From CAYPAV01 sp964408805 (GTDB taxonomy: Bacteria; Pseudomonadota; Alphaproteobacteria; UBA8366): 64,000 bases of DNA. Below are positions 16,535 through 25,141 of the stretch, piece after piece. The stretch covers positions 248,001 to 312,000 of the forward strand of contig CAYPAV010000001.1 of assembly GCA_964408805.1 (NCBI GenBank), written 5' to 3'. The position numbers and the translations under genes were made by a program. The stretch's first letter is position 1. Each line of letters starts with the position of its first letter. Under the pieces are notes generated by a model. The model worked only from the letters and a program-made list of their open reading frames with translations, ran no database searches and was not told the DNA's origin.

Positions 16535-17971
16535 ATGCCGCAAACGACGACCCGCCGCTTTATCGACAACGCCCGCGAGGCCCTCGACGACGGCAATCTG
16601 CAGCAGGCGCTCGACAAGATGAAGACGGGTTTCGTCGACCGCCGGCGAGAGGCCGCCGAAAGGCTGCCCGAGTTCGACTCGCTTCGCGACCAGGCCCGCG
16701 ACATCAAGAACCATACCCTGGAACATCTCGATTATTATCTCGAACGGTTCGAGCGGAAGGCGGTCGAGCAGGGCGGTCACGTGCATTGGTGCCAGACACC
16801 CGAGGACGCCTGCCGGACGATCCTCGAAATTTGTCGAAGCGTCGACGCCAAGACCGTGACCAAGGGCAAATCGATGATCGGCGAGGAGATCGGCCTCAAC
16901 GAATTCTTCGAGGCGCACGATATCGAACCGATCGAGACCGACCTCGGCGAATACATCATCCAGCTTCGGAACGAGCCACCGAGCCATATCATCGCCCCCG
17001 CGATCCATGTATTGAAACATCAGGTCGCCGATTCCTTTTACGAGGAGCACACGGATTTCGATCCCGACCGGCCGCTGGAGGAACCGCGCGCTCTCCTGGA
17101 CGAGGCGCGCGAGGTGCTGCGCCAGAAATTCATCGACGCCGATGTCGGCATCACCGGTGCCAACTTCCTGGCCGCCGAGACCGGCACCTCGGTGATCGTC
17201 ACCAACGAGGGCAATGGCGATCTGACGCAGACCATCCCGAAGATTCACATCGTCATCGCCAGCCTCGAGAAGGTGGTGCCGACGCTCGAGGACGCCTCCG
17301 CGATCACCCGGGTGCTCGCACGCTCGGCGACGGGCCAGGAATATTCGGTTTACACGACCTTCTCGACCGGCCCCCGGCGCCCCGGCGACGTCGACGGGCC
17401 TGAGCAGTATCACGTGATCCTGCTCGACAACGGTCGCAGCGAAATGATGGGGACGGAATTCCAGGAGGTGCTGCGATGCATTCGCTGCGGTGCCTGCCTC
17501 AATCATTGTCCGGTCTACGGGTCGATCGGCGGGCACGCCTATGGCTGGGTCTATCCGGGGCCCATGGGGTCGGTCCTGACCCCGTCGCTGATCGGCGTTG
17601 AGGAAGCCGGGCATCTGCCGAACGCTTCCAGTTTTTGCGGCCGCTGCGAGGCGGTCTGCCCGATGCGCATCCCGCTGCCGAAGATGATGCGCCATCTCCG
17701 CGAGCGCGAATTCGAACGGAACCTGGGCTCCGCCGGCTCGCGGCGCGGCATCCGGATCTGGGCCTTCCTTGCGCAAAGGCCCGCCCTCTATCGGATGATG
17801 AGCCGGGCGGCGACCGGAATGCTCCGGGTATTCGGCGGCGGCAAGGGGCGACTTCGAAGCCTGCCCTTCGCCCGGGGTTGGACCAAGCATCGCGATTTCC
17901 CGGTGCCCGAGGGCGGAACCTTTCAACAACGCTGGTCGGCGGCGGGCGGTACCCGGGAGCGGGCGAAATGA
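16535..17971 (+). CDS. lutB: L-lactate oxidation iron-sulfur protein LutB / LldF family
   Basis: The 478-residue protein has the LutB order: an N-terminal helical part, an LUD domain (EICRSVDAKTVTKGKSM, then GITGANFLAAETGTSVIVTNEGN), and a ferredoxin-like module. The module carries CIRCGACLNHCP from about residue 314 and CGRCEAVCP from about 367, which are two [4Fe-4S] sites. It probably transfers electrons from lactate through the LutABC complex. It overlaps lutC by 4 nt. No lactate permease or LutR-type regulator is adjacent. Confidence 0.94.
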   Translation: MPQTTTRRFIDNAREALDDGNLQQALDKMKTGFVDRRREAAERLPEFDSLRDQARDIKNHTLEHLDYYLERFERKAVEQGGHVHWCQTPEDACRTILEICRSVDAKTVTKGKSMIGEEIGLNEFFEAHDIEPIETDLGEYIIQLRNEPPSHIIAPAIHVLKHQVADSFYEEHTDFDPDRPLEEPRALLDEAREVLRQKFIDADVGITGANFLAAETGTSVIVTNEGNGDLTQTIPKIHIVIASLEKVVPTLEDASAITRVLARSATGQEYSVYTTFSTGPRRPGDVDGPEQYHVILLDNGRSEMMGTEFQEVLRCIRCGACLNHCPVYGSIGGHAYGWVYPGPMGSVLTPSLIGVEEAGHLPNASSFCGRCEAVCPMRIPLPKMMRHLREREFERNLGSAGSRRGIRIWAFLAQRPALYRMMSRAATGMLRVFGGGKGRLRSLPFARGWTKHRDFPVPEGGTFQQRWSAAGGTRERAK

Positions 17972-18651
17972 GCAGTGCGCGCGATGCAATCCTCGGTCGG
18001 ATTCGCCAAGGGCTCGGCCGCGGTGAGCTGGGCGAGGCGGAAAAAACGGCCGTCGAGGCCCGTATCGAGGCACATGCGCGCGGCATTCGTCCCGCCCGGA
18101 TCGATCGCGGCGCGGATGAACTCGCCGACATGTTCGTCGAATATGCCGAGGCCGTCGACATATCGGTCGACCGGGTTGCGTCGATGGACGCGGTGCCGGA
18201 TGTGGTTGCCGACTATCTCGCGCGCGAAAACCTGCCGGCCGAACTCCGCGTCGCCCCCGACCCAAACCTCGACGGCGTGCCCTGGTCGAACCGTCCGACC
18301 CTGACCGTCAGCAAGGGCAAGACCGATGGCAGCCACGAGGTCGGCCTGACGGGCGCTTTTGCCGGCATCGCCGAGACGGGCACGCTGATGATGCGCTCCG
18401 GGCCCGAACATCCGACGACGCTCAATCTCCTGCCCGACACCCATATCGTCGTGCTGTGGAAAAGCCGGATCGTTGGCGCCTACGAAGATGCTTGGGACCA
18501 AATCCGCGAGGGCGAGATGCCGCGCACGATCAATTTCATCACCGGCCCGTCGCGCACCGGTGACATCGAACAGACGATCTTCCTCGGCGCGCACGGCCCG
18601 AGGCGCATGCATATCGTGGTGGTCGAGGATGACGAAACCGCCAAGGGATAA
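17968..18651 (+). CDS. lutC: lactate utilization protein LutC (LUD domain)
   Basis: The 227-residue protein has the LUD (lactate utilisation) domain in its C-terminal two thirds, including VGLTGAFAGIAETGTLMM, LPDTHIVVL, and INFITGPSRTGDIEQTIFLGAHGP near the end. It is the third component of the LutABC lactate-oxidising system. Its start at 17968 overlaps the lutB stop (ATGA). A longer open frame back to 17635 is a shadow of lutB. The last 23 nt overlap the start of the next gene. Confidence 0.93.
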   Translation: MSSARDAILGRIRQGLGRGELGEAEKTAVEARIEAHARGIRPARIDRGADELADMFVEYAEAVDISVDRVASMDAVPDVVADYLARENLPAELRVAPDPNLDGVPWSNRPTLTVSKGKTDGSHEVGLTGAFAGIAETGTLMMRSGPEHPTTLNLLPDTHIVVLWKSRIVGAYEDAWDQIREGEMPRTINFITGPSRTGDIEQTIFLGAHGPRRMHIVVVEDDETAKG

Positions 18652-19195
18652 ATCCGACGGCGATCTTTTCCGCGCCGTCATGGCCGACGTGAAACCGCTC
18701 GCCAACCGGAAGCCGCGCCGAAGCGGTGAGCCGCCGGCGGTACCGGAAGCCCGCGAAACGTCGGCCGCTCCAAGAAAGCAAACCAAGCCGGGCAAACCCC
18801 GGACCGCGGCACCGCCACCAAGACCACGACCAAGGCCGAAGGCGCCCGATCTGGAACACGGCACCGTGGCCGGGGTCGACCGGCGGACCGGCCAAAAGCT
18901 GCGCCGCGGACAAATGCCGGTCGAGGCGCGGATCGACCTTCACGGCATGACCCAGACCGAGGCGCACCGCGCCCTGACCGCCTTCGTCGATCGCCAATGG
19001 TTCGCCGGGAAGCGTTGCGTGATGGTCGTGACCGGCAAGGGAAGCGGCCAGGAAGGGGGCGGTGTCCTTCGCCGGATGGTGCCGCGCTGGCTGAACGAGG
19101 GGTCCACCCGAACGAAGGTTCTGGCTTTCGACTATGCGCGCCAACGGGACGGCGGGGCGGGGGCCCTTTATGTGCTCTTGAAGCGAAAGCGCTAG
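18629..19195 (+). CDS. Smr/MutS2 C-terminal domain protein
   Basis: The 188-residue protein has a proline- and basic-rich N-terminal half (PPPRPRPRPKAP) and a C-terminal Smr domain with LDLHGMT-type motif (IDLHGMTQTEAHRAL) and VVTGKGSGQEGGGVLRRMVPRWL. Smr domains are found in nucleases and in ribosome-rescue factors such as SmrB. The exact role of this stand-alone version is unknown. The ATG at 18629 lies 23 nt inside lutC. An Smr gene close to mltA and the Tim44-like gene is common in alphaproteobacteria, so lutABC looks like an insertion between them. Confidence 0.88.
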   Translation: MTKPPRDKSDGDLFRAVMADVKPLANRKPRRSGEPPAVPEARETSAAPRKQTKPGKPRTAAPPPRPRPRPKAPDLEHGTVAGVDRRTGQKLRRGQMPVEARIDLHGMTQTEAHRALTAFVDRQWFAGKRCVMVVTGKGSGQEGGGVLRRMVPRWLNEGSTRTKVLAFDYARQRDGGAGALYVLLKRKR

Positions 19196-19202
19196 ACGGA
19201 CG

Positions 19203-19568
19203 ATGACCCCGCTCGGCCGGAAATTGCGCGACCTTCGCGCGCGAAAGGGCGTCACCCAGTCCGAGATGGCGGCGGCCCTCGACGTGACGCCGGCCTATCT
19301 TTCGGCCTTGGAACACGGCCTCCGCGGCCGGCCGAGCGTCATCCGCCTGCACCAGATCTGCGCCTATTTCGACATCATCTGGGACGAGGCCGACGAGCTG
19401 AAACGCCTCGCCGAACTCTCCCACCCAAAGGTCACCATTGACACCGGCGGCCTCTCGCCGGAGGCCACGGAGCTCGCGAACCGGCTGGCCGAACAGGTCG
19501 GTGACCTCGATGTCGGAAAAATCGAGACCGTGCTGAAATTGTTACGGGGCGAGCGCGAACAAGGCTGA
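19203..19568 (+). CDS. XRE-family helix-turn-helix regulator
   Basis: The 121-residue protein has an N-terminal Cro/CI-type helix-turn-helix (LRDLRARKGVTQSEMAAALDV, then TPAYLSALEHG at 29-39). An amphipathic C-terminal segment follows that does not match a sensor domain I recognise. It starts 7 nt after the Smr gene and ends 88 nt before the dioxygenase gene. Association with Smr and mltA in related genomes would argue for a conserved housekeeping link. Regulation of the following dioxygenase-decarboxylase pair is an alternative. Confidence 0.87.
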   Translation: MTPLGRKLRDLRARKGVTQSEMAAALDVTPAYLSALEHGLRGRPSVIRLHQICAYFDIIWDEADELKRLAELSHPKVTIDTGGLSPEATELANRLAEQVGDLDVGKIETVLKLLRGEREQG

Positions 19569-19656
19569 AGCGGGCCGAAAACGCGATCCGGGCTGGACAG
19601 GCCTTCGGCGGACGGACGACACTGGCGCCCGTAAATCAAAAGGGGACCCAACGCGA

Positions 19657-20535
19657 ATGTCCGAGAAGCCGTCCAATTCCATACAAGTTGTCCCGACGGG
19701 ATGTGCGCTTGGCGCAGATATTGTCGGAGTCGATCTTCGGGGCGAGATCGACACGGCGACGTTCCAGACCATTCTCGATGCCTGGAGCCAACATCTGGTT
19801 CTGCGGTTTCGCGGGCAGAGTCTCGACGACGATGCGCTGGCGGAATTTTCCAAGCGCTTCGGCACGCTCGACATGGCGCCCACCGGGCGCGGCGGTACCC
19901 CCTTCGATCCGAGCCGTCCCGAAATCACGGTGCTCTCCAACATCGTCCAGGACGGCAAGCCGATGGGCGGGCTCGGCAATAGCGAACTCGTCTGGCACCA
20001 GGACATGTCCTACAATGACATTCCGGCGAAGGCGAGTTTGCTCCTTGCGATCGAGGTCCCTGCGGCGGGCGGAGAGACGTATTTCTACAATACCTACGCC
20101 GCCTATGACGCGTTGCCGGACGATCTCAAATCCCGAATTGGCGAATTGAGCTGCAAGCACGATGCGACCCGAACGTCGTCGGGCGAGCTTCGTCACGGCT
20201 ACGAGGAGCGCTACACCAACGAGGCGCGTCCCGGCGCCGTCCACCCGCTGGTGGTCCGCCATCCGGTGACCGGTAAATCGGCGCTCTTTCTCGGCCGCCG
20301 TCCGAACGCCTGGATCGTCGGTCTCAGCGACGCGGAGAGCGAGGCGCTTCTGGATGAATTATGGGCCCATATCGAGGGCGGTGATTTCGCCTGGGCGCAA
20401 GCATGGCGGGTCGGCGATCTCGTCCTCTGGGACAATCGGTGTACCCTGCATCGTCGCAACACCTTAAACCCCGAAATGCGCCGCCTCATGCACCGGACCC
20501 AGGTGCGCGACGAGGCCCGGCCGGTGGCGGCTTGA
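19657..20535 (+). CDS. TauD/TfdA-family Fe(II)/2-oxoglutarate-dependent dioxygenase
   Basis: The 292-residue protein has the iron-binding facial triad: His114 and Asp116 in LVWHQDMSY and His265 in LVLWDNRCTLHRR, followed by arginines near 275-285 that would bind 2-oxoglutarate. It starts NSIQVVPTGCALGADIVGVDL like other family members. Substrates in this family include taurine, 2,4-D and various carboxylates, and the substrate here cannot be predicted. The ATG at 19657 is preceded by AAGGGGA. UbiD begins 4 nt after its stop, so the two enzymes are probably expressed together. Confidence 0.9.
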   Translation: MSEKPSNSIQVVPTGCALGADIVGVDLRGEIDTATFQTILDAWSQHLVLRFRGQSLDDDALAEFSKRFGTLDMAPTGRGGTPFDPSRPEITVLSNIVQDGKPMGGLGNSELVWHQDMSYNDIPAKASLLLAIEVPAAGGETYFYNTYAAYDALPDDLKSRIGELSCKHDATRTSSGELRHGYEERYTNEARPGAVHPLVVRHPVTGKSALFLGRRPNAWIVGLSDAESEALLDELWAHIEGGDFAWAQAWRVGDLVLWDNRCTLHRRNTLNPEMRRLMHRTQVRDEARPVAA

Positions 20536-20539
20536 ACGA

Positions 20540-21925
20540 ATGAAGACTTCCAACGACAAAAACCTCGACTTGCGGGATTTTCTGGCCGAACTGGAAGCCG
20601 CCGAGCCGGAGAATATCCTCCGCATCACCGAGCCCATCGCCATGGATTACGACGTCACTGCGGTGGCGATGGAGCTCGAGCGACAAGGCAAGTCGCCCGT
20701 CCTCTGGTTCGAGAGCGTCGGCAATTCGCCGTTTCCCGTGGTTACCAACCTTTTCGGATCGCGAAGCCGCTACGCCCGCGCCCTTGGCGTGGCCGAGGAA
20801 GAACTGACCGAGGCCTGGGCGCGTCTCGGCGACACCGTGATCGAGCCTGTGGTGCGGGAATCCGGCCCCGTCCTTGATGTCGTGCTGACGGAGGACGAGG
20901 TCGATCTCGGCTATCTGCCGATCATGAAGCATTTCGCGGAAGACGGCGGCAGCTATGTGACCAACGGCATCGTCGTCGCCAAGGATCCGGAAACGGGTAT
21001 TCGGAACGCCAGCTATCACCGCCTACAGGTAATGGGGAAACGCCGCTTCGGCACCAGCCTGCACAGTCGCCGGCATCTTTGGACCTACGCCCAGCGCGCC
21101 GAGGAACTGGGCGAGCCGATCCCGGTCTCGATCGTGATCGGTGGGCATCCGCTGTTCGCCTTCGGCAGCGGGCTTTGGAAGGGCGGTATCGAGGTCGACG
21201 AATACGCCGTCGCCGGGGGCTTTCTCGGCCAGCCGCTGGAATTGGTGGACGGAGTGACGGTCCCGGTCGAGGCGCCGGCCCGCGCCGAGTTCGTGCTCGA
21301 AGGCCATATCCCGCCCGGCGAGCGAGAGGATGAAGGGCCCTTTGCGGAGTTTACCGGCTACGCCTCGCACCGCTCGACGCGGCATGCCATCGACATTACC
21401 GCCATTCTGCACCGCAAGGACGCGATCTATCAGGATATCGTGGCCGGCATTTCGGACGAGCATACCGGGTTGTTGGCGGTGCCGATGGAGGCTCGGCTGC
21501 TGAAGGTGCTGCGCCAGAACTACCCCAATGTCACCGGCGTCGCGATGCCGAAATCCGGCACCTGCCGCATGCATGCCTATGTCGCGATGCGCGATCCCGC
21601 ACCCGGCCAGGCGAAGAATGCCGCCGCCACGGTGCTTGGCGAGGATCTCAGCCTGAAGCTGGTCGTCATCGTCGACGACGATGTGGATATTACCTCGGAC
21701 CAGGACGTGATGTGGGCGATCTGCACGCGCATGCAGGCGGACACCGACGTCGATATCCTGAAGAACAGCATGGGCGCCATCCTGGACCCCTCGAACCACG
21801 ACGGCCTGACCGCGAAAATGATCATCGACGCCACCCGCGCCAACGCCGACTTCCCGGCCCGCCATACCATCCCCGAAGAGGCGACGGTACGGGCGCGGGA
21901 GCTGATCGGGAAGTATCTGCCCTAA
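20540..21925 (+). CDS. UbiD-family decarboxylase
   Basis: UbiD enzymes reversibly decarboxylate aromatic or alpha,beta-unsaturated acids using prenylated FMN made by UbiX. The 461-residue protein shows VTNLFGSRSRYARALG near 70, the catalytic-region motif DEGPFAEFTGYASH near 262-275 with both conserved glutamates, and conserved NYPNVTGVAMPKSGTCR. Length is in the family range. No ubiX lies in this window. Pairing with a TauD-type dioxygenase rather than ubiquinone genes suggests a catabolic or specialised role rather than ubiquinone synthesis, which is an inference. Its 3' end overlaps that of convergent hslU by 4 nt. Confidence 0.9.
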   Translation: MKTSNDKNLDLRDFLAELEAAEPENILRITEPIAMDYDVTAVAMELERQGKSPVLWFESVGNSPFPVVTNLFGSRSRYARALGVAEEELTEAWARLGDTVIEPVVRESGPVLDVVLTEDEVDLGYLPIMKHFAEDGGSYVTNGIVVAKDPETGIRNASYHRLQVMGKRRFGTSLHSRRHLWTYAQRAEELGEPIPVSIVIGGHPLFAFGSGLWKGGIEVDEYAVAGGFLGQPLELVDGVTVPVEAPARAEFVLEGHIPPGEREDEGPFAEFTGYASHRSTRHAIDITAILHRKDAIYQDIVAGISDEHTGLLAVPMEARLLKVLRQNYPNVTGVAMPKSGTCRMHAYVAMRDPAPGQAKNAAATVLGEDLSLKLVVIVDDDVDITSDQDVMWAICTRMQADTDVDILKNSMGAILDPSNHDGLTAKMIIDATRANADFPARHTIPEEATVRARELIGKYLP

Positions 21926-23232
21926 AGAATGAACTTGCTGAGATCGGCGTCCTTGGCGAGTTCGGAGACCTGCTCGCGGACATAAGTCGCGTCAATGGTG
22001 ACGGCGTCGCCGGAGCGGTCGGTGGCGGTGAAGGAGATTTCCTCCAGGAGTTTTTCCATCACCGTGTGGAGCCGCCTTGCGCCGATGTTCTCGACATTCT
22101 CGTTGATCTCGGCGGCCAGGCGCGCGAGTTCGTCGATCGCGTCCTCGGTGAAGTCGAGGGTCAGGTTCTCGGTCCCGAGAAGCGCCGAATACTGGGTGAT
22201 CAGGCTGTTCTCCGGCTCCCGTAGGATGCGCGCGAAATCGGTCTCGGTGAGGGCGCGGAGCTCGACTCGGATCGGCAGCCGGCCCTGCAGCTCCGGCAAG
22301 AGATCGGCCGGCTTGGCGATATGGAAGGCGCCGGACGCGATGAACAGGATATGGTCGGTCTTCACCGGCCCGTGCTTGGTCGAGACGGTGGTGCCCTCGA
22401 TCAGCGGCAGCAGATCCCGCTGCACGCCCTCGCGGCTGACATCGGCGCCGTGGCGCTCGGCGCGGGCACAGATTTTGTCCAGCTCGTCGAGAAAGACGAT
22501 ACCGTTCTGCTCGACGACCTCGACCGCCTCGCGGACGATCTTGTCCTCGTCGAGAAGCTTGTCGCTCTCCTCCTCGATCAGCACGGTATAGGACTCCGAG
22601 ACCGTCATCTTCCGGTCCCGCGTTCGGCCGCCGAATGCCTTCCCCAGCATTTCGTTGAGGTTGATCATGCCCATCTGCGCGCCTGGCGCGCCTGGGATAT
22701 CAAATGTCGGTAGGCCCATCGAACCGGTATCGGCGACCTCGAGTTCGATTTCCCGGTCGTCGAGCTCGCCGGTGCGGAGCTTCTGGCGGAAGCTGTCGCG
22801 CGTGCTCTGGCTCGCCTGGGCGCCGACCAGCGCGTCGAGGACCCGTTCCTCGGCCTCGATCTCGGCTTTGGAGACGACGTCTTTTCGTTGCTGTTCCCGG
22901 ATCATGTAGATCGAAGTCTCGACGAGATCGCGGACGATCTGCTCGACATCCCGGCCGACATAGCCGACCTCGGTGAACTTCGTCGCCTCGACCTTGATGA
23001 AGGGGGCCTTGTCGAGTTTGGCGAGGCGCCGCGCGATCTCGGTCTTGCCGACACCCGTCGGTCCGATCATCAGGATGTTCTTCGGCAGGACTTCTTCGCG
23101 CAGCTCCTCGGGCAGTTGCTGGCGGCGCCAACGGTTGCGAAGGGCAATGGCCACGGCGCGCTTGGCGTCCATTTGGCCGACGATGTGACGGTCGAGTTCC
23201 GAAACGATCTCGCGCGGACTGAAACTACTCAT
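21922..23232 (-). CDS. hslU: HslUV protease ATPase subunit HslU
   Basis: HslU is the AAA+ unfoldase of the HslUV (ClpYQ) protease. The 436-residue protein has Walker A GPTGVGKTE at 57-65, EVGYVGRDVEQIVRDL (pore-loop GYVG), Walker B with GIVFLDELDKI, the insertion I domain between them, and the C-terminal ARRLHTVMEKLLEEISF plus the short tail LSKFIL that docks into HslV. Length is normal. It overlaps hslV by 4 nt and follows it in transcription. Confidence 0.97.
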   Translation of the reverse strand: MSSFSPREIVSELDRHIVGQMDAKRAVAIALRNRWRRQQLPEELREEVLPKNILMIGPTGVGKTEIARRLAKLDKAPFIKVEATKFTEVGYVGRDVEQIVRDLVETSIYMIREQQRKDVVSKAEIEAEERVLDALVGAQASQSTRDSFRQKLRTGELDDREIELEVADTGSMGLPTFDIPGAPGAQMGMINLNEMLGKAFGGRTRDRKMTVSESYTVLIEEESDKLLDEDKIVREAVEVVEQNGIVFLDELDKICARAERHGADVSREGVQRDLLPLIEGTTVSTKHGPVKTDHILFIASGAFHIAKPADLLPELQGRLPIRVELRALTETDFARILREPENSLITQYSALLGTENLTLDFTEDAIDELARLAAEINENVENIGARRLHTVMEKLLEEISFTATDRSGDAVTIDATYVREQVSELAKDADLSKFIL

Positions 23233-23771
23233 AGGGACTCCAACACGATCTGGTCGTTGGTATAGATGCAGATGCCGGCCGCGACCTCCATGGCACGCCG
23301 GGCGACGGCCTCGGCATCCAAATCGTCGCGGTCGATCAGGGCGCGGGCTGCGGCCAGCGCGAAATTGCCGCCCGAGCCGATGCCGATCAGCCCGTCTTCG
23401 GGCTCCAGCACATCGCCGGTGCCGGACAGGATCAAGGAGACCGATTCATCGGCCACCGCCAGCATCGCCTCCAGCCGTCGAAGATACCGGTCGGTCCGCC
23501 AATCCTTGGCCAGCTCGACGCAGGCTCGGGTGAGCTGGGAAGGATATTGTTCCAGCTTCTCCTCCAGCCGCTCGAACAGGGTGAAGGCGTCGGCGGTGGC
23601 GCCCGCGAACCCGACGATCACCTTGCCGTCGGCCAAGCGGCGCACCTTGGTGGCGTTCGCCTTCATTACCGTCTGGCCGAGGCTGACCTGGCCGTCGCCG
23701 ACGACGACCACCTTGCCGCCCTTCCGGACCGAGAGAATCGTCGTGCCGTGCCAGACTTCGGGTTCGCTCAT
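23229..23771 (-). CDS. hslV: HslUV protease peptidase subunit HslV
   Basis: HslV is the threonine peptidase of the HslUV complex. The 180-residue protein has WHGTTILSVRKGG, in which processing after Gly9 would expose catalytic Thr10. GDGQVSLGQTVMKANATKVRRL and GFAGATADAFTLFERLE follow. GSGGNFALAAARAL is near the C-terminus. I chose ATG at 23769-23771, and an upstream ATG would add 11 residues without family similarity. It is divergent from hisB across 136 nt. Confidence 0.96.
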   Translation of the reverse strand: MSEPEVWHGTTILSVRKGGKVVVVGDGQVSLGQTVMKANATKVRRLADGKVIVGFAGATADAFTLFERLEEKLEQYPSQLTRACVELAKDWRTDRYLRRLEAMLAVADESVSLILSGTGDVLEPEDGLIGIGSGGNFALAAARALIDRDDLDAEAVARRAMEVAAGICIYTNDQIVLESL

Positions 23772-23817
23772 CTTGCGTTCCAATCCGCTTCCATATCGCC
23801 CCATTTGGCGACTAAGG

Positions 23818-23861
23818 GCCGCCGGGTCAAGGGCGGGACCGCTTCGGGTGGCGCCCGGCGG
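23818..23861. repeat. 8-bp inverted repeat in the hslV-hisB intergenic region
   Basis: CCGCCGGG (23819-23826) and CCCGGCGG (23854-23861) form a perfect inverted repeat with a 27-nt loop. The loop contains GGGCG (23831-23835), which can pair instead with CGCCC (23852-23856), so two foldings compete. It lies 47 nt upstream of hisB. No His-rich leader peptide is present, so classical attenuation is unlikely. An operator or leader structure for either divergent operon is possible. Confidence 0.35.
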
Positions 23862-23907
23862 TACTTCCTGTTAAAAGACGCGCGCCTTTGCAACGGGAGA
23901 ACGCGTC

Positions 23908-24507
23908 ATGCGCCAGGCGAGTGTCGAGCGCAATACCAAGGAGACGCAAATCGAGGCCACCGTCGATCTCGACGGCGGCGGGAATTACGATGTCTCCACC
24001 GGAATCGGCTTTCTCGATCACATGCTGGAGCAGTTCTCGCGCCACAGCCTGATCGACCTGACCGTGCGCGCGAAGGGCGATCTCCATATCGATTTTCACC
24101 ACACGACGGAGGATACCGGCTATGCGATCGGCGAGGCGGTGAGCCGGGCGCTCGGCGATCGCGCCGGTATCGCGCGCTATGGCGCCGCCCTCATCCCGAT
24201 GGACGAGACCCTGACGCGGGTGGCGCTGGATTGTTCGAATCGCCCCTATTTGGTGTGGAAGGTCGGTTTCTCCCGGCCCAAGCTCGGCGACATGGATACC
24301 GAGCTGTTTCAGGAGTGGTTCAAGGCCTTCGCGCAGTCGGCCGGATTGACGCTCCATGTCGAGACATTGTACGGCGAGAACAATCACCACATCGTCGAGT
24401 CCTGCTTCAAGGGTCTGGCCCGGGCGCTTCGTCAGGCGATCGAAATCGATCCCCGGAAGGCCGACGCGGTGCCCTCGACCAAGGGCGTCCTCGGCGGATC
24501 GCTTTAG
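23908..24507 (+). CDS. hisB: imidazoleglycerol-phosphate dehydratase
   Basis: HisB here is the monofunctional dehydratase of histidine synthesis, without the phosphatase domain found in enterics. The 199-residue protein has the metal-binding motifs HTTEDTGYAIGEA and NNHHIVESCFKGLARALRQA, each with conserved histidines, and GFLDHMLEQFSRHS near the N-terminus. It is the first gene of hisB-hisH-GNAT-hisA-hisF-hisE, which is followed by a HIT gene. Confidence 0.97.
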   Translation: MRQASVERNTKETQIEATVDLDGGGNYDVSTGIGFLDHMLEQFSRHSLIDLTVRAKGDLHIDFHHTTEDTGYAIGEAVSRALGDRAGIARYGAALIPMDETLTRVALDCSNRPYLVWKVGFSRPKLGDMDTELFQEWFKAFAQSAGLTLHVETLYGENNHHIVESCFKGLARALRQAIEIDPRKADAVPSTKGVLGGSL

Positions 24508-24511
24508 GGCC

Positions 24512-25138
24512 ATGACCGTCGCCATCGTCGATTACGGGTCGGGCAATCTCCGCTCCGCCGCGAAGGGTTTCGAGCGCTTTGCCTCGGAGCCGGTGGTGGT
24601 GACGGCCGCCGCGGCGGACGTGGCCGCGGCCGACCGCATCGTTTTGCCGGGCCAGGGGGCGTTCGGCGATTGCCTCGCCGGGCTTGCCGCTGTCGACGGA
24701 ATGGTCGAGGCACTTCGAGAATCGGTCGTCGACAAGGGGCGCCCCTTCTTCGGGATCTGTGTCGGTATGCAGCTGATGGCGACGACGGGGCTGGAGCGGG
24801 GCCGACATGACGGCTTCGATTGGATCGCCGGCGAGGTTGCTGCGATGACCTTCACCAGTGCCGAATATAAGGTTCCGCATATGGGCTGGAACGAGCTCGA
24901 CATATGTCGCAAGCATCCAGTGCTCGACGGCGTGGCCACGGGCGACCATGTATACTTCGTGCACAGCTACCAGCTTGAGGTTCAAGTGGCCGACGAGCTT
25001 CTCGCGACGACCGATTACGGCGGCGCGCGCACCGCGATCGTCGGCCGTGACAATTTGATCGGCACCCAATTTCATCCGGAAAAAAGTCAGAAAGTGGGTC
25101 TGCGCATGATCGAAAATTTCCTGAAGTGGAGCCCCTGA
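24512..25138 (+). CDS. hisH: imidazole glycerol phosphate synthase, glutaminase subunit
   Basis: HisH supplies ammonia from glutamine to HisF. The 208-residue class-I glutamine amidotransferase has VDYGSGNLRSA at the N-terminus, the nucleophile Cys83 in FFGICVGMQL, and the His-Glu pair in GTQFHPEKSQ near the C-terminus. The start at 24512 lies 4 nt after the hisB stop, and a longer open frame upstream is a shadow of hisB. Confidence 0.97.
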   Translation: MTVAIVDYGSGNLRSAAKGFERFASEPVVVTAAAADVAAADRIVLPGQGAFGDCLAGLAAVDGMVEALRESVVDKGRPFFGICVGMQLMATTGLERGRHDGFDWIAGEVAAMTFTSAEYKVPHMGWNELDICRKHPVLDGVATGDHVYFVHSYQLEVQVADELLATTDYGGARTAIVGRDNLIGTQFHPEKSQKVGLRMIENFLKWSP

Positions 25139-25141
25139 GCC

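Noticed and set aside
16418..18265. 615-codon open frame on the minus strand opposite lutA-lutB-lutC
   Set aside because: The three lut genes with their Fe-S motifs explain the region.
23772..23907. His-rich leader peptide for attenuation of the his operon
   Set aside because: No small open frame with consecutive histidine codons before hisB.
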